Shown here: piece after piece, positions 8,564 to 18,075 of the stretch
Layout: every line of letters begins with the position of its first letter
Numbering within the stretch: the stretch's first letter is position 1
Source of the DNA: Polaribacter sp. SA4-10
Lineage (GTDB): Bacteria; Bacteroidota; Bacteroidia; Flavobacteriales; Flavobacteriaceae
Assembly: GCA_949519155.1 (NCBI GenBank)
Contig: CATIQU010000003.1
Location: forward strand, 1 to 64,000
Length of the DNA: 64,000 bases
Direction of reading: 5' to 3'
Position numbers and translations under genes: made by a program
The notes under the pieces: model-generated
What the model saw: the letters and a program-made list of their open reading frames with translations, nothing else
What the model was told of the DNA's origin: nothing
Databases searched by the model: none

Positions 8564-9947
8564 TCTTGATTGATTTTTTTTGTGTTTGTTGAATTAATAG
8601 CGCAAAGCAAATCCAAAATCCATAGACTCTAAAACTATCAAATTGAAGCCAATTGACAGAAAACCCAATAAAAGAAATTAATAATACAATCGGAATAACT
8701 TTATCTAAACTTTCTTTATTTTTAATTAACTTTTGGCATTGATAAAATATAAGAAACAGGAAAAATAGAAAAATCAGAATACCAACAACACCCGTTTCTG
8801 CTAATAATCGTGTATAGATATTATACCCTGGTGGAAAAGATTTATCATTCTCGTTTAAGTAAAAAAGATCAAACTCATAATTATTTTTAGTTACCCACTC
8901 CGGATATTTATCTTTTGCATGAAATCCTTGCTGCCCAAAACCAACCCCAAAAAATGGGTTTTCAGCAAAAATTAGTAAGGAAGTATATTGAATGCCAAAC
9001 CTAGATCTATTCGAAATACTTTCTCCTAAATTTTTCTTAAAATTTAACGTTTCGATCTTGTCTTCAAGGACTTCTACAATTTTTTGCCCCTTAAAAATAA
9101 AAACCAAAAGAAGTAAAGAAAAAGATAAGATTAAAAAATTTTGAATAATTCTATTAAACTTTTTGGAGGAGAAAAATGCAATCCAGATAAATATTAAAAA
9201 TTGTAATAATATAACTATTAGTGCCGTACGAGAACCTGAGAAAAAAGTTAAAACAAAGACAAAAATCGACGGGAGATATTTAAGTTTTCTTTTTGAAGTT
9301 AAAATGTAACTAAACATCCAAGCAGCAATAGTAATTAAATAGATGGCTAAAAAAGGAGGCTCGTAAGAAACAGCTGAAATTCTCTTAAACTTAAAATCAT
9401 AACTTGTTTCTGTGAAAGGAAAGTAGTCAAATAACAAAAAAACACTCTTTAAAGAATGCATATTAAAAACGACTATTAGAATTTCAAAAAAAGAATATAT
9501 AATTACAAAACAGAAGGAATAAAGGAAAGCCCTCCTAAGTATGAAAAACACCTTTTTAGCTGAGGAATTTGTAAAAATATTGTAGGACGTAATAAATAAT
9601 ATTAATGCTAATGAGAGAGAAACTAACTGTCTTAGAAAACGACTTACACCAGACGTTTGTTTCATGTAGTTCTCTAGAACTGAAGCACCGTTAAATAAAG
9701 TAGATAAGATAAGCCATAATACCAAAAGTGCTAAAAATTGAATAAAAACATTTTTTATCGGCAACTTAATTTTATTCTTAAAACCTGCATCGATAAAAAA
9801 GAGTAAAAAAGAAATAAGGAAAAAAAGAATTGCACCATCTTTTCGATATTCTCCAAGAAAAGAAATCCCTTGATATGAATTAAATGGTATAAAAAACACA
9901 CCTGCTAAAAAAAATAAAGTATATGTTTGTTTTAAATTAATCCTCAT
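8556..9947 (-). CDS. O-antigen ligase/polymerase family membrane protein
   Basis: Inner-membrane protein of 463 residues with roughly eleven to twelve hydrophobic helices. A periplasmic loop at about 300-375 contains ENPFFGVGFGQQGFHAKD, and YNIYTRLLAETGVVGILIFL precedes a transmembrane helix. The central GSRTALIVILLQF is a typical family motif. I cannot separate polymerase (Wzy) from ligase (WaaL) activity by sequence. It overlaps the flippase gene by 11 bp, so the two are probably co-translated. Confidence 0.8.
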   Translation of the reverse strand: MRINLKQTYTLFFLAGVFFIPFNSYQGISFLGEYRKDGAILFFLISFLLFFIDAGFKNKIKLPIKNVFIQFLALLVLWLILSTLFNGASVLENYMKQTSGVSRFLRQLVSLSLALILFITSYNIFTNSSAKKVFFILRRAFLYSFCFVIIYSFFEILIVVFNMHSLKSVFLLFDYFPFTETSYDFKFKRISAVSYEPPFLAIYLITIAAWMFSYILTSKRKLKYLPSIFVFVLTFFSGSRTALIVILLQFLIFIWIAFFSSKKFNRIIQNFLILSFSLLLLVFIFKGQKIVEVLEDKIETLNFKKNLGESISNRSRFGIQYTSLLIFAENPFFGVGFGQQGFHAKDKYPEWVTKNNYEFDLFYLNENDKSFPPGYNIYTRLLAETGVVGILIFLFFLFLIFYQCQKLIKNKESLDKVIPIVLLISFIGFSVNWLQFDSFRVYGFWICFALLIQQTQKKSIKNE

Positions 9948-11124
9948 ATTTATTTAATTTTAAAAGGTAATACGAGAAAATAGCTGCGCCAAAATTAATT
10001 ATAAATTGAGAAATAAAAGTAGATATTGCCGCAATTATCATTCCATATTTTGCAATGAAAAAATAATTGATGATTATGTTCAATAAAATAGCTAAGACAC
10101 CTAAACCAAATAGATATTTATACTTTCTGTAAGCGATTAAAAACGAGAAAGGGAGTGAAATATATGTTATAAATGACCCTAAGATTAAAATATTTGTAAT
10201 CCAAAAGGATTCTCTGTAAATAGTATATACTGAATTAACCAACACCCAATTGAAGAGGATCGATAATACAAGTATAACAAGAGAGAGGCTCCCTATTTTT
10301 TTAAAGTTTCCTCTTATAAAATTTAAATAATTATTCTCTTTGGCAATTTCAATTTGTTTAATGTTTAAAATTGTAAAAATTGGAACTACTAGCATTAACG
10401 AAATACTATATATTTTTATTGAAAAGGAATACATTCCCAAATCTTCTTCTGTTAAAAATGACTCAACAAAAGAAGAATCTATAAAAGTTATAAGAGGAAC
10501 AATAGCTGTATAAAAAATTAAAAACTTTGAATTAAATAATAATTTTTTTAACTTTTGAATTTGGAGGCTAAATTCTATTTCAGCTTTTTTCAGGAATAGA
10601 ATTGCTAATAGAATCATTGCAATACTTGAAATCAAATAGTTCAATTCTAATAACTGGAGATAATCATTATATTTTAATCCATAAAAGTAAATAACGGTTG
10701 TAGCTAGAATACATAATTGTCTTACAACATCAACTATTCCATAATTATAATACCGGTCTTTAATATTTAGATAAGACTTTAAGGAAGCAGAAACTACATA
10801 GGTTAAACTAAATAAAATAAATAATACAATCGGTATATTTAATATAAGGGCATCTATTAAAAAATAAGACAAAACTCCAAGAAACAACGTAATTATTAGA
10901 ATTCCAAAGTTATACCGGTTATAATTAAAAAACTTATAATCAACTAAATAAGAAGATAAAATTGGATCTACAGTAATTGCAAATAGATTTAAAACAAGAA
11001 GTGTAAAACTATAATTTCCAAAATTTTCTATAGAAAAATACAGCAAAACTATCACAATATTTAAAATCCCAATCGCTTTAACGATAAGGTGAGATGTGAA
11101 AATTTTGATGATGTTTTTTAGCAT
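9937..11124 (-). CDS. Polysaccharide flippase (Wzx, MATE/MVF-like)
   Basis: Polytopic protein of 395 residues with about twelve hydrophobic helices from end to end and hardly any soluble domain, as expected of oligosaccharide flippases. The amphipathic start MLKNIIKIFTSHLIVKAIGI and the two-halves layout fit the Wzx family. It would move the undecaprenyl-linked repeat unit across the inner membrane for polymerisation. A 108-bp gap with a weak hairpin separates it from rfbC upstream, so it may head its own transcript. It is among the most AT-rich genes of the window by eye, which is common for Wzx/Wzy genes that move between strains. Confidence 0.87.
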   Translation of the reverse strand: MLKNIIKIFTSHLIVKAIGILNIVIVLLYFSIENFGNYSFTLLVLNLFAITVDPILSSYLVDYKFFNYNRYNFGILIITLFLGVLSYFLIDALILNIPIVLFILFSLTYVVSASLKSYLNIKDRYYNYGIVDVVRQLCILATTVIYFYGLKYNDYLQLLELNYLISSIAMILLAILFLKKAEIEFSLQIQKLKKLLFNSKFLIFYTAIVPLITFIDSSFVESFLTEEDLGMYSFSIKIYSISLMLVVPIFTILNIKQIEIAKENNYLNFIRGNFKKIGSLSLVILVLSILFNWVLVNSVYTIYRESFWITNILILGSFITYISLPFSFLIAYRKYKYLFGLGVLAILLNIIINYFFIAKYGMIIAAISTFISQFIINFGAAIFSYYLLKLNKYED

Positions 11125-11204
11125 AAATCGAGTGAATTAATAAGCACTAATTCCTTTATAAAAATTATTTGAATCTGACTAATTGATTTTTTTGGGGAGT
11201 CTGC

Positions 11205-11224
11205 AAAAAACAGTGCCTTCTGTT
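11205..11224 (-). terminator. Weak terminator-like hairpin after rfbC
   Basis: Read on the minus strand, a 5-bp stem (AACAG/CTGTT) with a 6-nt loop runs into a short U tract (complement of the A run at 205-210 of the 11-kb block). It lies 9 bp after the rfbC stop. It is weak, and read-through into the flippase gene is likely. Confidence 0.3.
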
Positions 11225-11232
11225 CTTGTTTT

Positions 11233-11778
11233 TTATTGACAAAATTGCTTAAAGGTCATTAATTGTCTGTCTTTTTCTAATAAAATAACCTTTTCATCCT
11301 TTAATGACCAATCAATTGCTAAATCAGAATCATTATATCGAATTCCTTTTTCTACTTCTTTGTGATAATAATTATCACACTTGTAATTAAAAATAGTTTC
11401 ATTTTCTAACACATAAAAACCATGTGCAAACCCTCTTGGAACGAACAATTGTTTGTTGTTTTCTCCCGATAAAATGATCGAAAAAGATTTTCCAAATGTT
11501 TGAGACTCTTTTCGCAAATCGACAACGACATCTAAAACTTTCCCTTTTACAACTCGTACCAATTTTGCTTGTGCAAATTCATTTTCTTGGAAATGCAAGC
11601 CTCTTAAAACTCCTTTATGAGAAATGGATTGGTTGTCTTTTACAAACTCTACTTCCAAGCCTGTTTTTTCTTTAAATTCGATTTTATTAAAGCTCTCAAA
11701 AAAAGACCCTCTTTCATCATTAAAAACGATGGGTTCAATAATAAAACACCCTGCTAAATTTGTTTCTGTAACAATCAT
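11233..11778 (-). CDS. rfbC: dTDP-4-dehydrorhamnose 3,5-epimerase
   Basis: Cytosolic cupin epimerase of 181 residues that inverts C3 and C5 of dTDP-4-keto-6-deoxyglucose. Seen directly: RGSFFESFNK near 23, the catalytic histidine region VLRGLHFQ near 58, FVPRGFAHGFYVL near 110, and YKCDNYYHKEVEKGI with the active-site tyrosine near 132. Length matches RfbC/RmlC. It shares one base with the rfbA stop, so it is translationally coupled. The reductase RfbD, which completes dTDP-L-rhamnose, is not in this window. Confidence 0.95.
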   Translation of the reverse strand: MIVTETNLAGCFIIEPIVFNDERGSFFESFNKIEFKEKTGLEVEFVKDNQSISHKGVLRGLHFQENEFAQAKLVRVVKGKVLDVVVDLRKESQTFGKSFSIILSGENNKQLFVPRGFAHGFYVLENETIFNYKCDNYYHKEVEKGIRYNDSDLAIDWSLKDEKVILLEKDRQLMTFKQFCQ

Positions 11779-12632
11779 TATAATTTTATCAGATTTTCCG
11801 CATACCCACTTTTCAAAAGCGGAGTTACTAATTTGTGCAACTGTTCTTTGTTTATAAACCCGCTTCTAAAAGCTGCTTCTTCGATAGAACCCACCTTTAA
11901 ACCTTGTCTCTCTTCTATGGCTTGTACAAACTGGCCCGCTTGCATTAATGAATTAAAAGTTCCTGTATCTAACCAGGCTGTACCTCGGTCTAAAATTCGG
12001 ACACTTAATTCTCCTTGGTCTAGGTAGGCTTGATTAATATCTGTAATTTCTAATTCTCCCCTCTTACTTGGTTGGATGCTTTTTGCAATTGCAATCACAG
12101 AATTGTCATAGAAATAAATACCAGGAACGGCAAAATTAGATTTTGGAGCTGTTGGCTTTTCTTCAATGGAAACGGCTTTATTATTCTCATCAAACTCAAC
12201 CACACCATATCTTTCTGGATCGTTTACATGGTATGCATACACAATGCCTCCAGACACCTCTAGATTTTGTTTTAACAACTTAGGCAATCCAGATCCATAA
12301 AAAATATTATCTCCTAAAATAAGGGCTACTTTTTCCTTTCCTATAAATTCTGCTCCAATAATAAAAGCAGCAGCCAATCCGTTTGGTTTTTCTTGGATGG
12401 CATACGAAAATTCACATCCAAGCTTTTTACCATCTCCTAGCAACTTTTTAAAACTCGGCAGATCTTCAGGTGTTGAAATAATTAAAATTTCTCTAATTCC
12501 TGCCAGCATAAGAACCGATATCGGATAATAAATCATGGGCTTGTCATAGACGGGCATTAACTGTTTGCTAATTGCCAACGTTAATGGGTGCAATCTTGTT
12601 CCTGATCCTCCTGCTAAAACAATTCCTTTCAT
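11778..12632 (-). CDS. rfbA: Glucose-1-phosphate thymidylyltransferase
   Basis: Makes dTDP-glucose from dTTP and glucose-1-phosphate, the entry step to dTDP-deoxysugars. The 284-residue protein starts with the nucleotidyltransferase signature [20 protein letters not shown], with [16 protein letters not shown] next and [14 protein letters not shown] near 105. VSIEEKP and [14 protein letters not shown] are the sugar-binding and C-terminal motifs of the RmlA family. It lies 4 bp after rfbB. Confidence 0.97.
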   Translation of the reverse strand: MKGIVLAGGSGTRLHPLTLAISKQLMPVYDKPMIYYPISVLMLAGIREILIISTPEDLPSFKKLLGDGKKLGCEFSYAIQEKPNGLAAAFIIGAEFIGKEKVALILGDNIFYGSGLPKLLKQNLEVSGGIVYAYHVNDPERYGVVEFDENNKAVSIEEKPTAPKSNFAVPGIYFYDNSVIAIAKSIQPSKRGELEITDINQAYLDQGELSVRILDRGTAWLDTGTFNSLMQAGQFVQAIEERQGLKVGSIEEAAFRSGFINKEQLHKLVTPLLKSGYAENLIKL

Positions 12633-12636
12633 TTTA

Positions 12637-13641
12637 TTACTCTTTTTTTAAATACCAGTCGATGGTTTTTTTAATTCCAGATTCAGAGTTTTCATTCGCT
12701 TTCCAATGTAATTCTTTCTCCACTTTTGTCGCGTCAATCGCATATCTAAAATCATGCCCTGCCCTGTCTGGGACAAAAGTAATTTGTTCTTTATAAGTGT
12801 TTTTTTTAGGTTTTAATTCATCTAAAATCGCACAAATCGTAGTTGCAATGGACAAATTATTTCGTTCATTATTTCCACCAATATTATAGGTTTCTCCTGC
12901 TTTTCCTTGTTTAAAAACCAAATTGATTCCTTTGCAATGATCTTCAACATACAACCAATCTCGAATGTTTTTTCCGTCACCATAAATAGGAATCGCTTCT
13001 CCTGAAATTGCTTTTCTGATAATCGTCGGAATCAACTTCTCATCATGTTGCTTTGGTCCATAATTATTAGAACAATTGGTGGTTACCACATCCATTCCGT
13101 AGGTATGAAAATAACTTCGCACCAGAAAATCTGAACTTGCTTTTGAGGCACTATATGGGCTGTTTGGTGCATAGGGAGTTTGCTCTGTAAAAAGTCCTTC
13201 TGCTCCTAAGCTACCGTACACTTCATCTGTTGAAATGTGATGAAACCGACATTGTTCGTAGCCTGCTTTATATTGACTGGGACCCTGCATCCAATGATTT
13301 CTTGCGGCATCCAAAACATTGAACGTTCCAAAAACGTTTGTTTTCACAAAGGCATCCGGGTTTTTTATCGAGTTGTCCACGTGCGATTCCGCTGCAAAAT
13401 GAATGACTCCTTGAATATTGTATTCTTGAAATAGATTTTCTACAAAACTTCGATCACAAATATCTCCCTTCACAAAGGTGTACCTAAAATTTTCTTCAAC
13501 TCCTTTTAAATTCTGTAAATCGCCAGCATAGGTTAAAAGGTCTAAATTAACCACTTTATAGTTCGCATTTTCTTCTAAGAAAAAGGGGATAAAATTGGAT
13601 CCTATAAACCCAGCACCTCCAGTAATAAGAATTGTTTGCAT
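12637..13641 (-). CDS. rfbB: dTDP-glucose 4,6-dehydratase
   Basis: Extended short-chain dehydrogenase of 334 residues that converts dTDP-glucose to dTDP-4-keto-6-deoxyglucose using bound NAD. Visible: [10 protein letters not shown] (glycine-rich NAD motif, residues 7-16), [12 protein letters not shown] near 81, the [10 protein letters not shown] active-site region with the catalytic Asp-Glu pair near 137, YSASKASSD (YxxxK near 163), and a C-terminal nucleotide-binding region. It is the first of three dTDP-sugar genes (rfbB-rfbA-rfbC) and starts 7 bp after the Wzz-like gene. Confidence 0.97.
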   Translation of the reverse strand: MQTILITGGAGFIGSNFIPFFLEENANYKVVNLDLLTYAGDLQNLKGVEENFRYTFVKGDICDRSFVENLFQEYNIQGVIHFAAESHVDNSIKNPDAFVKTNVFGTFNVLDAARNHWMQGPSQYKAGYEQCRFHHISTDEVYGSLGAEGLFTEQTPYAPNSPYSASKASSDFLVRSYFHTYGMDVVTTNCSNNYGPKQHDEKLIPTIIRKAISGEAIPIYGDGKNIRDWLYVEDHCKGINLVFKQGKAGETYNIGGNNERNNLSIATTICAILDELKPKKNTYKEQITFVPDRAGHDFRYAIDATKVEKELHWKANENSESGIKKTIDWYLKKE

Positions 13642-13648
13642 TCTAGTG

Positions 13649-14686
13649 TTATCTTTTATAATTGTTTAAATAACGGTTCAGTTTTAAGAAAAGTAAGACT
13701 AAAATGGTCGCTAAAGCAAATAATGCCGCCAACTGAAATGCTTTATTTTCAGTCACACCATTAATTTCATTACCAATAGATTCAAAATTAGAAACAATAT
13801 TGATAATTTCATTTTTTTCTAATTTTTCCGCGGCAACCTCCTCTAAAAGTTGGTTTACCCTTTGATTTGTATAAAAAATCTCTATTTCTTTTGCTGATCT
13901 ATTTTCACCCGCAAAATCGATATTGGTCCCATTAGATACTTTTTTTGACCCTGCTAATAATACTCGCATGAAAACATTTCCGAAAGAATCAAGTTGAACT
14001 AAATTTTGACGGTATCTAGAATCTAATCGGTTTAAATTTTCATTAGTAATATTCTTTAATGTATTGAAATATTCATTTTTAACAACTGAAGTGATAATTA
14101 CATCACCAATACCTTTAAAAATATTGTTTTTCTCAGCAATAACAGTAATTTCATGTAATTTAAAATCAAAATCCGAAAAAGATTCTTTAAAATCTTCAAA
14201 TTTATAATTTCTTACTGTGGCTGTATCAGTCTTTAAAATTAATTCGTTGTAACCCGAAATAATATCATTTTGATTTTTGATGGGAGTTATGGTAAATTTT
14301 TTTAATGAAGCAGCAGCTTGTTTATCTAATCCAAAAGTTTGTTCAAGGCCAAAAGTATCTCTTTGTTTTACAAGATTATTGTAAAAACCAATGTTATCAT
14401 AAAGTTGTCTTGAACTTTTAAAATTAGTCTGTAATAATAAATCTGAAGTATACCTTTTTGGAGTTTTTATCTCTATAAAAAAACCCACAATAAAACCAAC
14501 TGTCGCTGCAATTGCAATTTTAACAAGATGCTCTTTTAAAAAAAGTAAAATCGTAATAAAAAAATAAAAAACACCTTTAAAAAGGTTGCCTATAAAATTG
14601 AAAAGGTTTGAAAAGCCTTTTCCAATAATTACAAATAAAGATCCTAAATCTACTTCTTCTTCGTTATTTTGTTGGTTGGTTGCCAT
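13649..14686 (-). CDS. Wzz-like chain-length/polysaccharide co-polymerase protein
   Basis: Inner-membrane protein of 345 residues. It has hydrophobic helices near 35-55 and 54-70, a periplasmic stretch of about 250 residues starting KTPKRYTSDLLLQ and rich in predicted helix, and one C-terminal transmembrane helix (about 318-337). This N- and C-terminal helix layout with the helical periplasmic region matches polysaccharide co-polymerases that set glycan chain length. No Walker kinase domain follows, unlike capsule-type versions. Direct sequence motifs are weak, so the call rests on topology and the position at the head of the polysaccharide operon. Confidence 0.68.
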   Translation of the reverse strand: MATNQQNNEEEVDLGSLFVIIGKGFSNLFNFIGNLFKGVFYFFITILLFLKEHLVKIAIAATVGFIVGFFIEIKTPKRYTSDLLLQTNFKSSRQLYDNIGFYNNLVKQRDTFGLEQTFGLDKQAAASLKKFTITPIKNQNDIISGYNELILKTDTATVRNYKFEDFKESFSDFDFKLHEITVIAEKNNIFKGIGDVIITSVVKNEYFNTLKNITNENLNRLDSRYRQNLVQLDSFGNVFMRVLLAGSKKVSNGTNIDFAGENRSAKEIEIFYTNQRVNQLLEEVAAEKLEKNEIINIVSNFESIGNEINGVTENKAFQLAALFALATILVLLFLKLNRYLNNYKR

Positions 14687-14710
14687 CGTTATTTTTGTTT
14701 GTGTCTTTTT

Positions 14711-16396
14711 CTAGCTGTTAAAAATTTGTTCAATAATTCTTTTTGTAATCGCATAAGTAGGCGTAACTCCTGTCATTCCTAATCCGCCAGAAGCCAATGT
14801 TGCACCGGTTTCTAATGGGTTGTCTGATGCGTAATAAGCATACCTTACTTTTACATCTTTTGAAATATTACCTCTTATCTTTGAAGCAGATTGAATTGCT
14901 TTTTGATAGTGTGCTCCTTCCATTTCTAAACCAATGACATTCCATGTAGAATCATGAAAGAACTTTAACAAATCCTTATTCTGCAAAGAGGTACCTAAAA
15001 CAGACACCATGGTTCCGTCAAAAACCTGAACACCAAAACCTTCTAAATCTTCTTTTTTTAATTCATTTTTAAAAGGATAATTGTCTGCCGTTCCTTCAAA
15101 AATATGTGAAGAAGGAATCATAATATCTCCTTTCCCTCCCTCTAAAATACCTGCTTTTCCCATGATTGAAACCGACTTTACATTTAAATGAATTACTTCA
15201 TCGTTTGTTTTGTAAGGTTTCAACAATTCGTCCATGGTTTCATAGGCTTGTTCTCCAAAAGCATAATCCATCACAATAATTACTGGAGATTCTTCTTCAG
15301 AATTGCTCCTTGTAAACGTTGTAACCTCGGCATTTATTTTACTCGTATCAATAATTTGTACATTTATATTGGTGCCTGAAGTATCTTTTAAATAAATCAA
15401 TCCATTTTTAGAGGCAAAATCTTTCACTTCTTTTTGTAAGGGCTTGCTATTGGCAGCACTCATCAACTCAAAAAGCTCAAAATCTTTGGTCTTTTTAGCT
15501 TCCTTTGGCAGCGCTTTTTCCGCGTAAATAGAATTTAGCACACTGTGCATGTTTGCACTGATAATATGTACTGGTTTGTGAATTAAATCATTCTCTAAAA
15601 GTGTTTTTTTAATATTGTCTGCCCAAACATCACCATAAATATGATGTCCAATTTCCTCTATTAAAACAGAACTGAAGGTTACAGAGCGTTTTTCTCCGTC
15701 ATTAGCTTCATTAATCGCCAATTTTCCCAACCAGTAGATTAATTGAAAAAAACGATGTGGATTTTCATCCGTAGCAAACGTATGATACACATTAGAAACT
15801 TCACTATACGTTCTTCCTAGAATATTTCCTAGGTGCGCAACGGTGAGTTCCCGCTCTTCATTCGATATTTCTTTTTGAAGTAAAACAACCGCTTCTAGAT
15901 TTTTCCATTCCCGTGTAAAATCTTTTCCACCATTAATACTTACCCGTTCATTTATTTTGTGAGATTCGATAAATAGAAAAGTAAGATGTGTAAGAATGTC
16001 ATAAATCTCAGATCTCCCACGCGTAATCTCTATATTCATTTGATCCTTATCGATCCGATAGCAGTTTCTTCTTCTTTTTGGAGGAATAATGGTTTTAAAA
16101 TGAGAGTTTTTATATCCTTCGTCTGCCGTTAAGTTAATAAATTGACATTCTTCGATCCCTTCTGGCAGGCGTTCTATAACATATACAAGGCCGTTTAACT
16201 CCACTCTTTCTTCTGCAATGGAACCATAGATTTCTGGACGCAGAAGTAACAACGACTTTCGTAAATTTTCACCAGAAATTCCCATCGGCTTATAAAAACC
16301 TCTACTAAATAAATGACGCATAGAAATGTATAGTTTTTCTATGGCATTTGTAGACTCTTGTGCTCGAGTTCTTTCTATTTTCTTTGGTGTTGTCAT
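14711..16396 (-). CDS. Conserved Bacteroidota protein of unknown function (DUF6909-like), phosphorylase-like C-terminus
   Basis: Soluble 561-residue protein without signal peptide or membrane helices. I believe it belongs to a Bacteroidota family annotated only as a domain of unknown function; this is recall, not a search. The N-terminal third has a basic segment, PPKRRRNCYRIDKDQMNIEI. The C-terminal part has GKAGILEGGKGDIMIPSSHI near 415 and VIGLEMEGAHYQKAI near 505; the EMEGA-type motif resembles the ribose-binding site of nucleoside phosphorylases. That suggests, but does not show, a nucleotide- or nucleoside-related fold. It lies between the Wzz-like gene (24 bp) and the S41 protease gene, possibly in one transcript with the polysaccharide genes. 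Confidence 0.7.
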   Translation of the reverse strand: MTTPKKIERTRAQESTNAIEKLYISMRHLFSRGFYKPMGISGENLRKSLLLLRPEIYGSIAEERVELNGLVYVIERLPEGIEECQFINLTADEGYKNSHFKTIIPPKRRRNCYRIDKDQMNIEITRGRSEIYDILTHLTFLFIESHKINERVSINGGKDFTREWKNLEAVVLLQKEISNEERELTVAHLGNILGRTYSEVSNVYHTFATDENPHRFFQLIYWLGKLAINEANDGEKRSVTFSSVLIEEIGHHIYGDVWADNIKKTLLENDLIHKPVHIISANMHSVLNSIYAEKALPKEAKKTKDFELFELMSAANSKPLQKEVKDFASKNGLIYLKDTSGTNINVQIIDTSKINAEVTTFTRSNSEEESPVIIVMDYAFGEQAYETMDELLKPYKTNDEVIHLNVKSVSIMGKAGILEGGKGDIMIPSSHIFEGTADNYPFKNELKKEDLEGFGVQVFDGTMVSVLGTSLQNKDLLKFFHDSTWNVIGLEMEGAHYQKAIQSASKIRGNISKDVKVRYAYYASDNPLETGATLASGGLGMTGVTPTYAITKRIIEQIFNS

Positions 16397-16434
16397 GCTT
16401 AAATTATTTATGCGAAGATACTCATTTGATTGTT

Positions 16435-18075
16435 TTATTTTCCTGATAAGACTTTCAAATACCTTTTGGGATGCTTTAATAGCTGAACTGCCTCTAACAC
16501 AACACCGTCTTCTTTTAACTTGTTTTTGTAAACACCTTCTTGATAAAAGTATCGTATTAAAATTTCTTCTTTCAGAAGCTTTTCTACAAAGTCTTTGTTT
16601 TTTGATATTTCACTGATTTTATCTGCTAGAAGTACTTCTTGAATTTTCTTGTATTCTTTATTAATTATCGTTTCCTTCTCTTTAGTAATTGATTTGTAGG
16701 CCTTTTTAAATAATTGCTCTTCTCGAGTTTCAAAAACAGTATCTTTTTTTAAATACGCCGTAAAATCTTTAAACACTGAATTTGAAAATTGAAATGTCTC
16801 CAAATCTGTAATAGGCTTCTTTTGATAATAATATTCCGTCACAAAATTAAAAATAGCGTGAGAGGTTAATAATTCTTTTGTTGCCGCAGTTGGTTTAGAT
16901 GTTTTAATAACAATATCGGGCAAAACACCTCCACCATCATAGACCGTTCTTCCGTTTGCTGTTTGAAAAGCATTAATTCCAGCGTCGGAAAACTTAGGAA
17001 CATTTCCGTTTTTATCCATATTTGCATAATCTAATTCTTGAATACATCGACCACTGGGTGTATAGTATTTAGAAATAGTTACTTTTAATTGTGTTCCATA
17101 AGTCAATTCTCGATACCGCTGCACCAATCCTTTCCCAAAAGAACGCTGCCCCATAATTACAGCTCTATCATAGTCTTGTAAAGAACCGCTCACAATTTCA
17201 GAAGCAGATGCTGATCGTCCATTTACTAAAACAACGATAGGAATTTCTAGATCTAAAGGGTCATTTTTACTAAAATAAGTATTGCTCCATTTTTTTACTT
17301 TTGCTTTTGTTGAAACAATCTTTTCACCCTTTGGAAGAAAAAAATTAGAAATATTAATGGCCTCCAAAAGAGATCCTCCAGGATTAGACCGTAAGTCAAA
17401 GACTAATTTGGTCATTCCTAACTTCTTCAATTTACGGTAGGCCTTTTTTACTTCAAAAGAAGCTTTGTCGCTAAATTGTGTAAGCGTAATGTATCCCGTT
17501 TCTGGATCAATCATTTCAGCAAAGGGTACAGGGTTTACGACAATTTTATCTCTAGTTAATTCTTTTTTGATAATAGCACCTTGACGCTCAATTTCAACAT
17601 GAAAAGTACTTTTAGGAATTCCTTTTAAAAAGAGAGAGAGTTGATCTCGCTCCATGTCTTTTAGAGGTTGCCCATCTATAGAAATGATGACATCCCCCGC
17701 CTTTAAATTTGCACGGTCTGCTGCATACCCTTTATAAATTTCTTTTAATTGAATACCTTTCTTTGTATAATAGACCGCTACTCCAATGCCCCCATATTCT
17801 CCTGCACGTCTTATTCGTGCATCTTCTACTGCTTGTTCGTTATAAAAACTTGTATAAGGATCTAAATCTTTTAAGGTATTTTGAATTGCTTTATTGGTTA
17901 ATTCCGCAGGATTTACCTCATCAATATAATACATGTTTAATTCTTTAAACAACGTATTGTAAATTTCTATTTGTTTAGCAACTTCAAAAAAGTTAGATTT
18001 AAAGGAGTACGTCAAAAAAAGGGTGACTCCAATTAGAACAATCGCTGTTCTTTTTTTAAAATTAAGTGGACGCAT
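16435..18075 (-). CDS. C-terminal processing peptidase, S41 family
   Basis: Membrane-anchored periplasmic serine protease of 546 residues related to CtpA/Prc. One N-terminal transmembrane segment (about 10-25) is followed by a region with NPAELTNKAIQNTLKDLDPY, a PDZ domain (about 85-165; GEYGGIGVAVYYTKKGIQL, then KAGDVIISIDGQPL), and the S41 catalytic core. The core has the nucleophile in VNGRSASASEIVSG near 288 and the lysine in GQRSFGKGLVQ near 318. The family uses a Ser-Lys dyad to trim C-termini of envelope proteins. It overlaps rnpA by 14 bp. Confidence 0.94.
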   Translation of the reverse strand: MRPLNFKKRTAIVLIGVTLFLTYSFKSNFFEVAKQIEIYNTLFKELNMYYIDEVNPAELTNKAIQNTLKDLDPYTSFYNEQAVEDARIRRAGEYGGIGVAVYYTKKGIQLKEIYKGYAADRANLKAGDVIISIDGQPLKDMERDQLSLFLKGIPKSTFHVEIERQGAIIKKELTRDKIVVNPVPFAEMIDPETGYITLTQFSDKASFEVKKAYRKLKKLGMTKLVFDLRSNPGGSLLEAINISNFFLPKGEKIVSTKAKVKKWSNTYFSKNDPLDLEIPIVVLVNGRSASASEIVSGSLQDYDRAVIMGQRSFGKGLVQRYRELTYGTQLKVTISKYYTPSGRCIQELDYANMDKNGNVPKFSDAGINAFQTANGRTVYDGGGVLPDIVIKTSKPTAATKELLTSHAIFNFVTEYYYQKKPITDLETFQFSNSVFKDFTAYLKKDTVFETREEQLFKKAYKSITKEKETIINKEYKKIQEVLLADKISEISKNKDFVEKLLKEEILIRYFYQEGVYKNKLKEDGVVLEAVQLLKHPKRYLKVLSGK

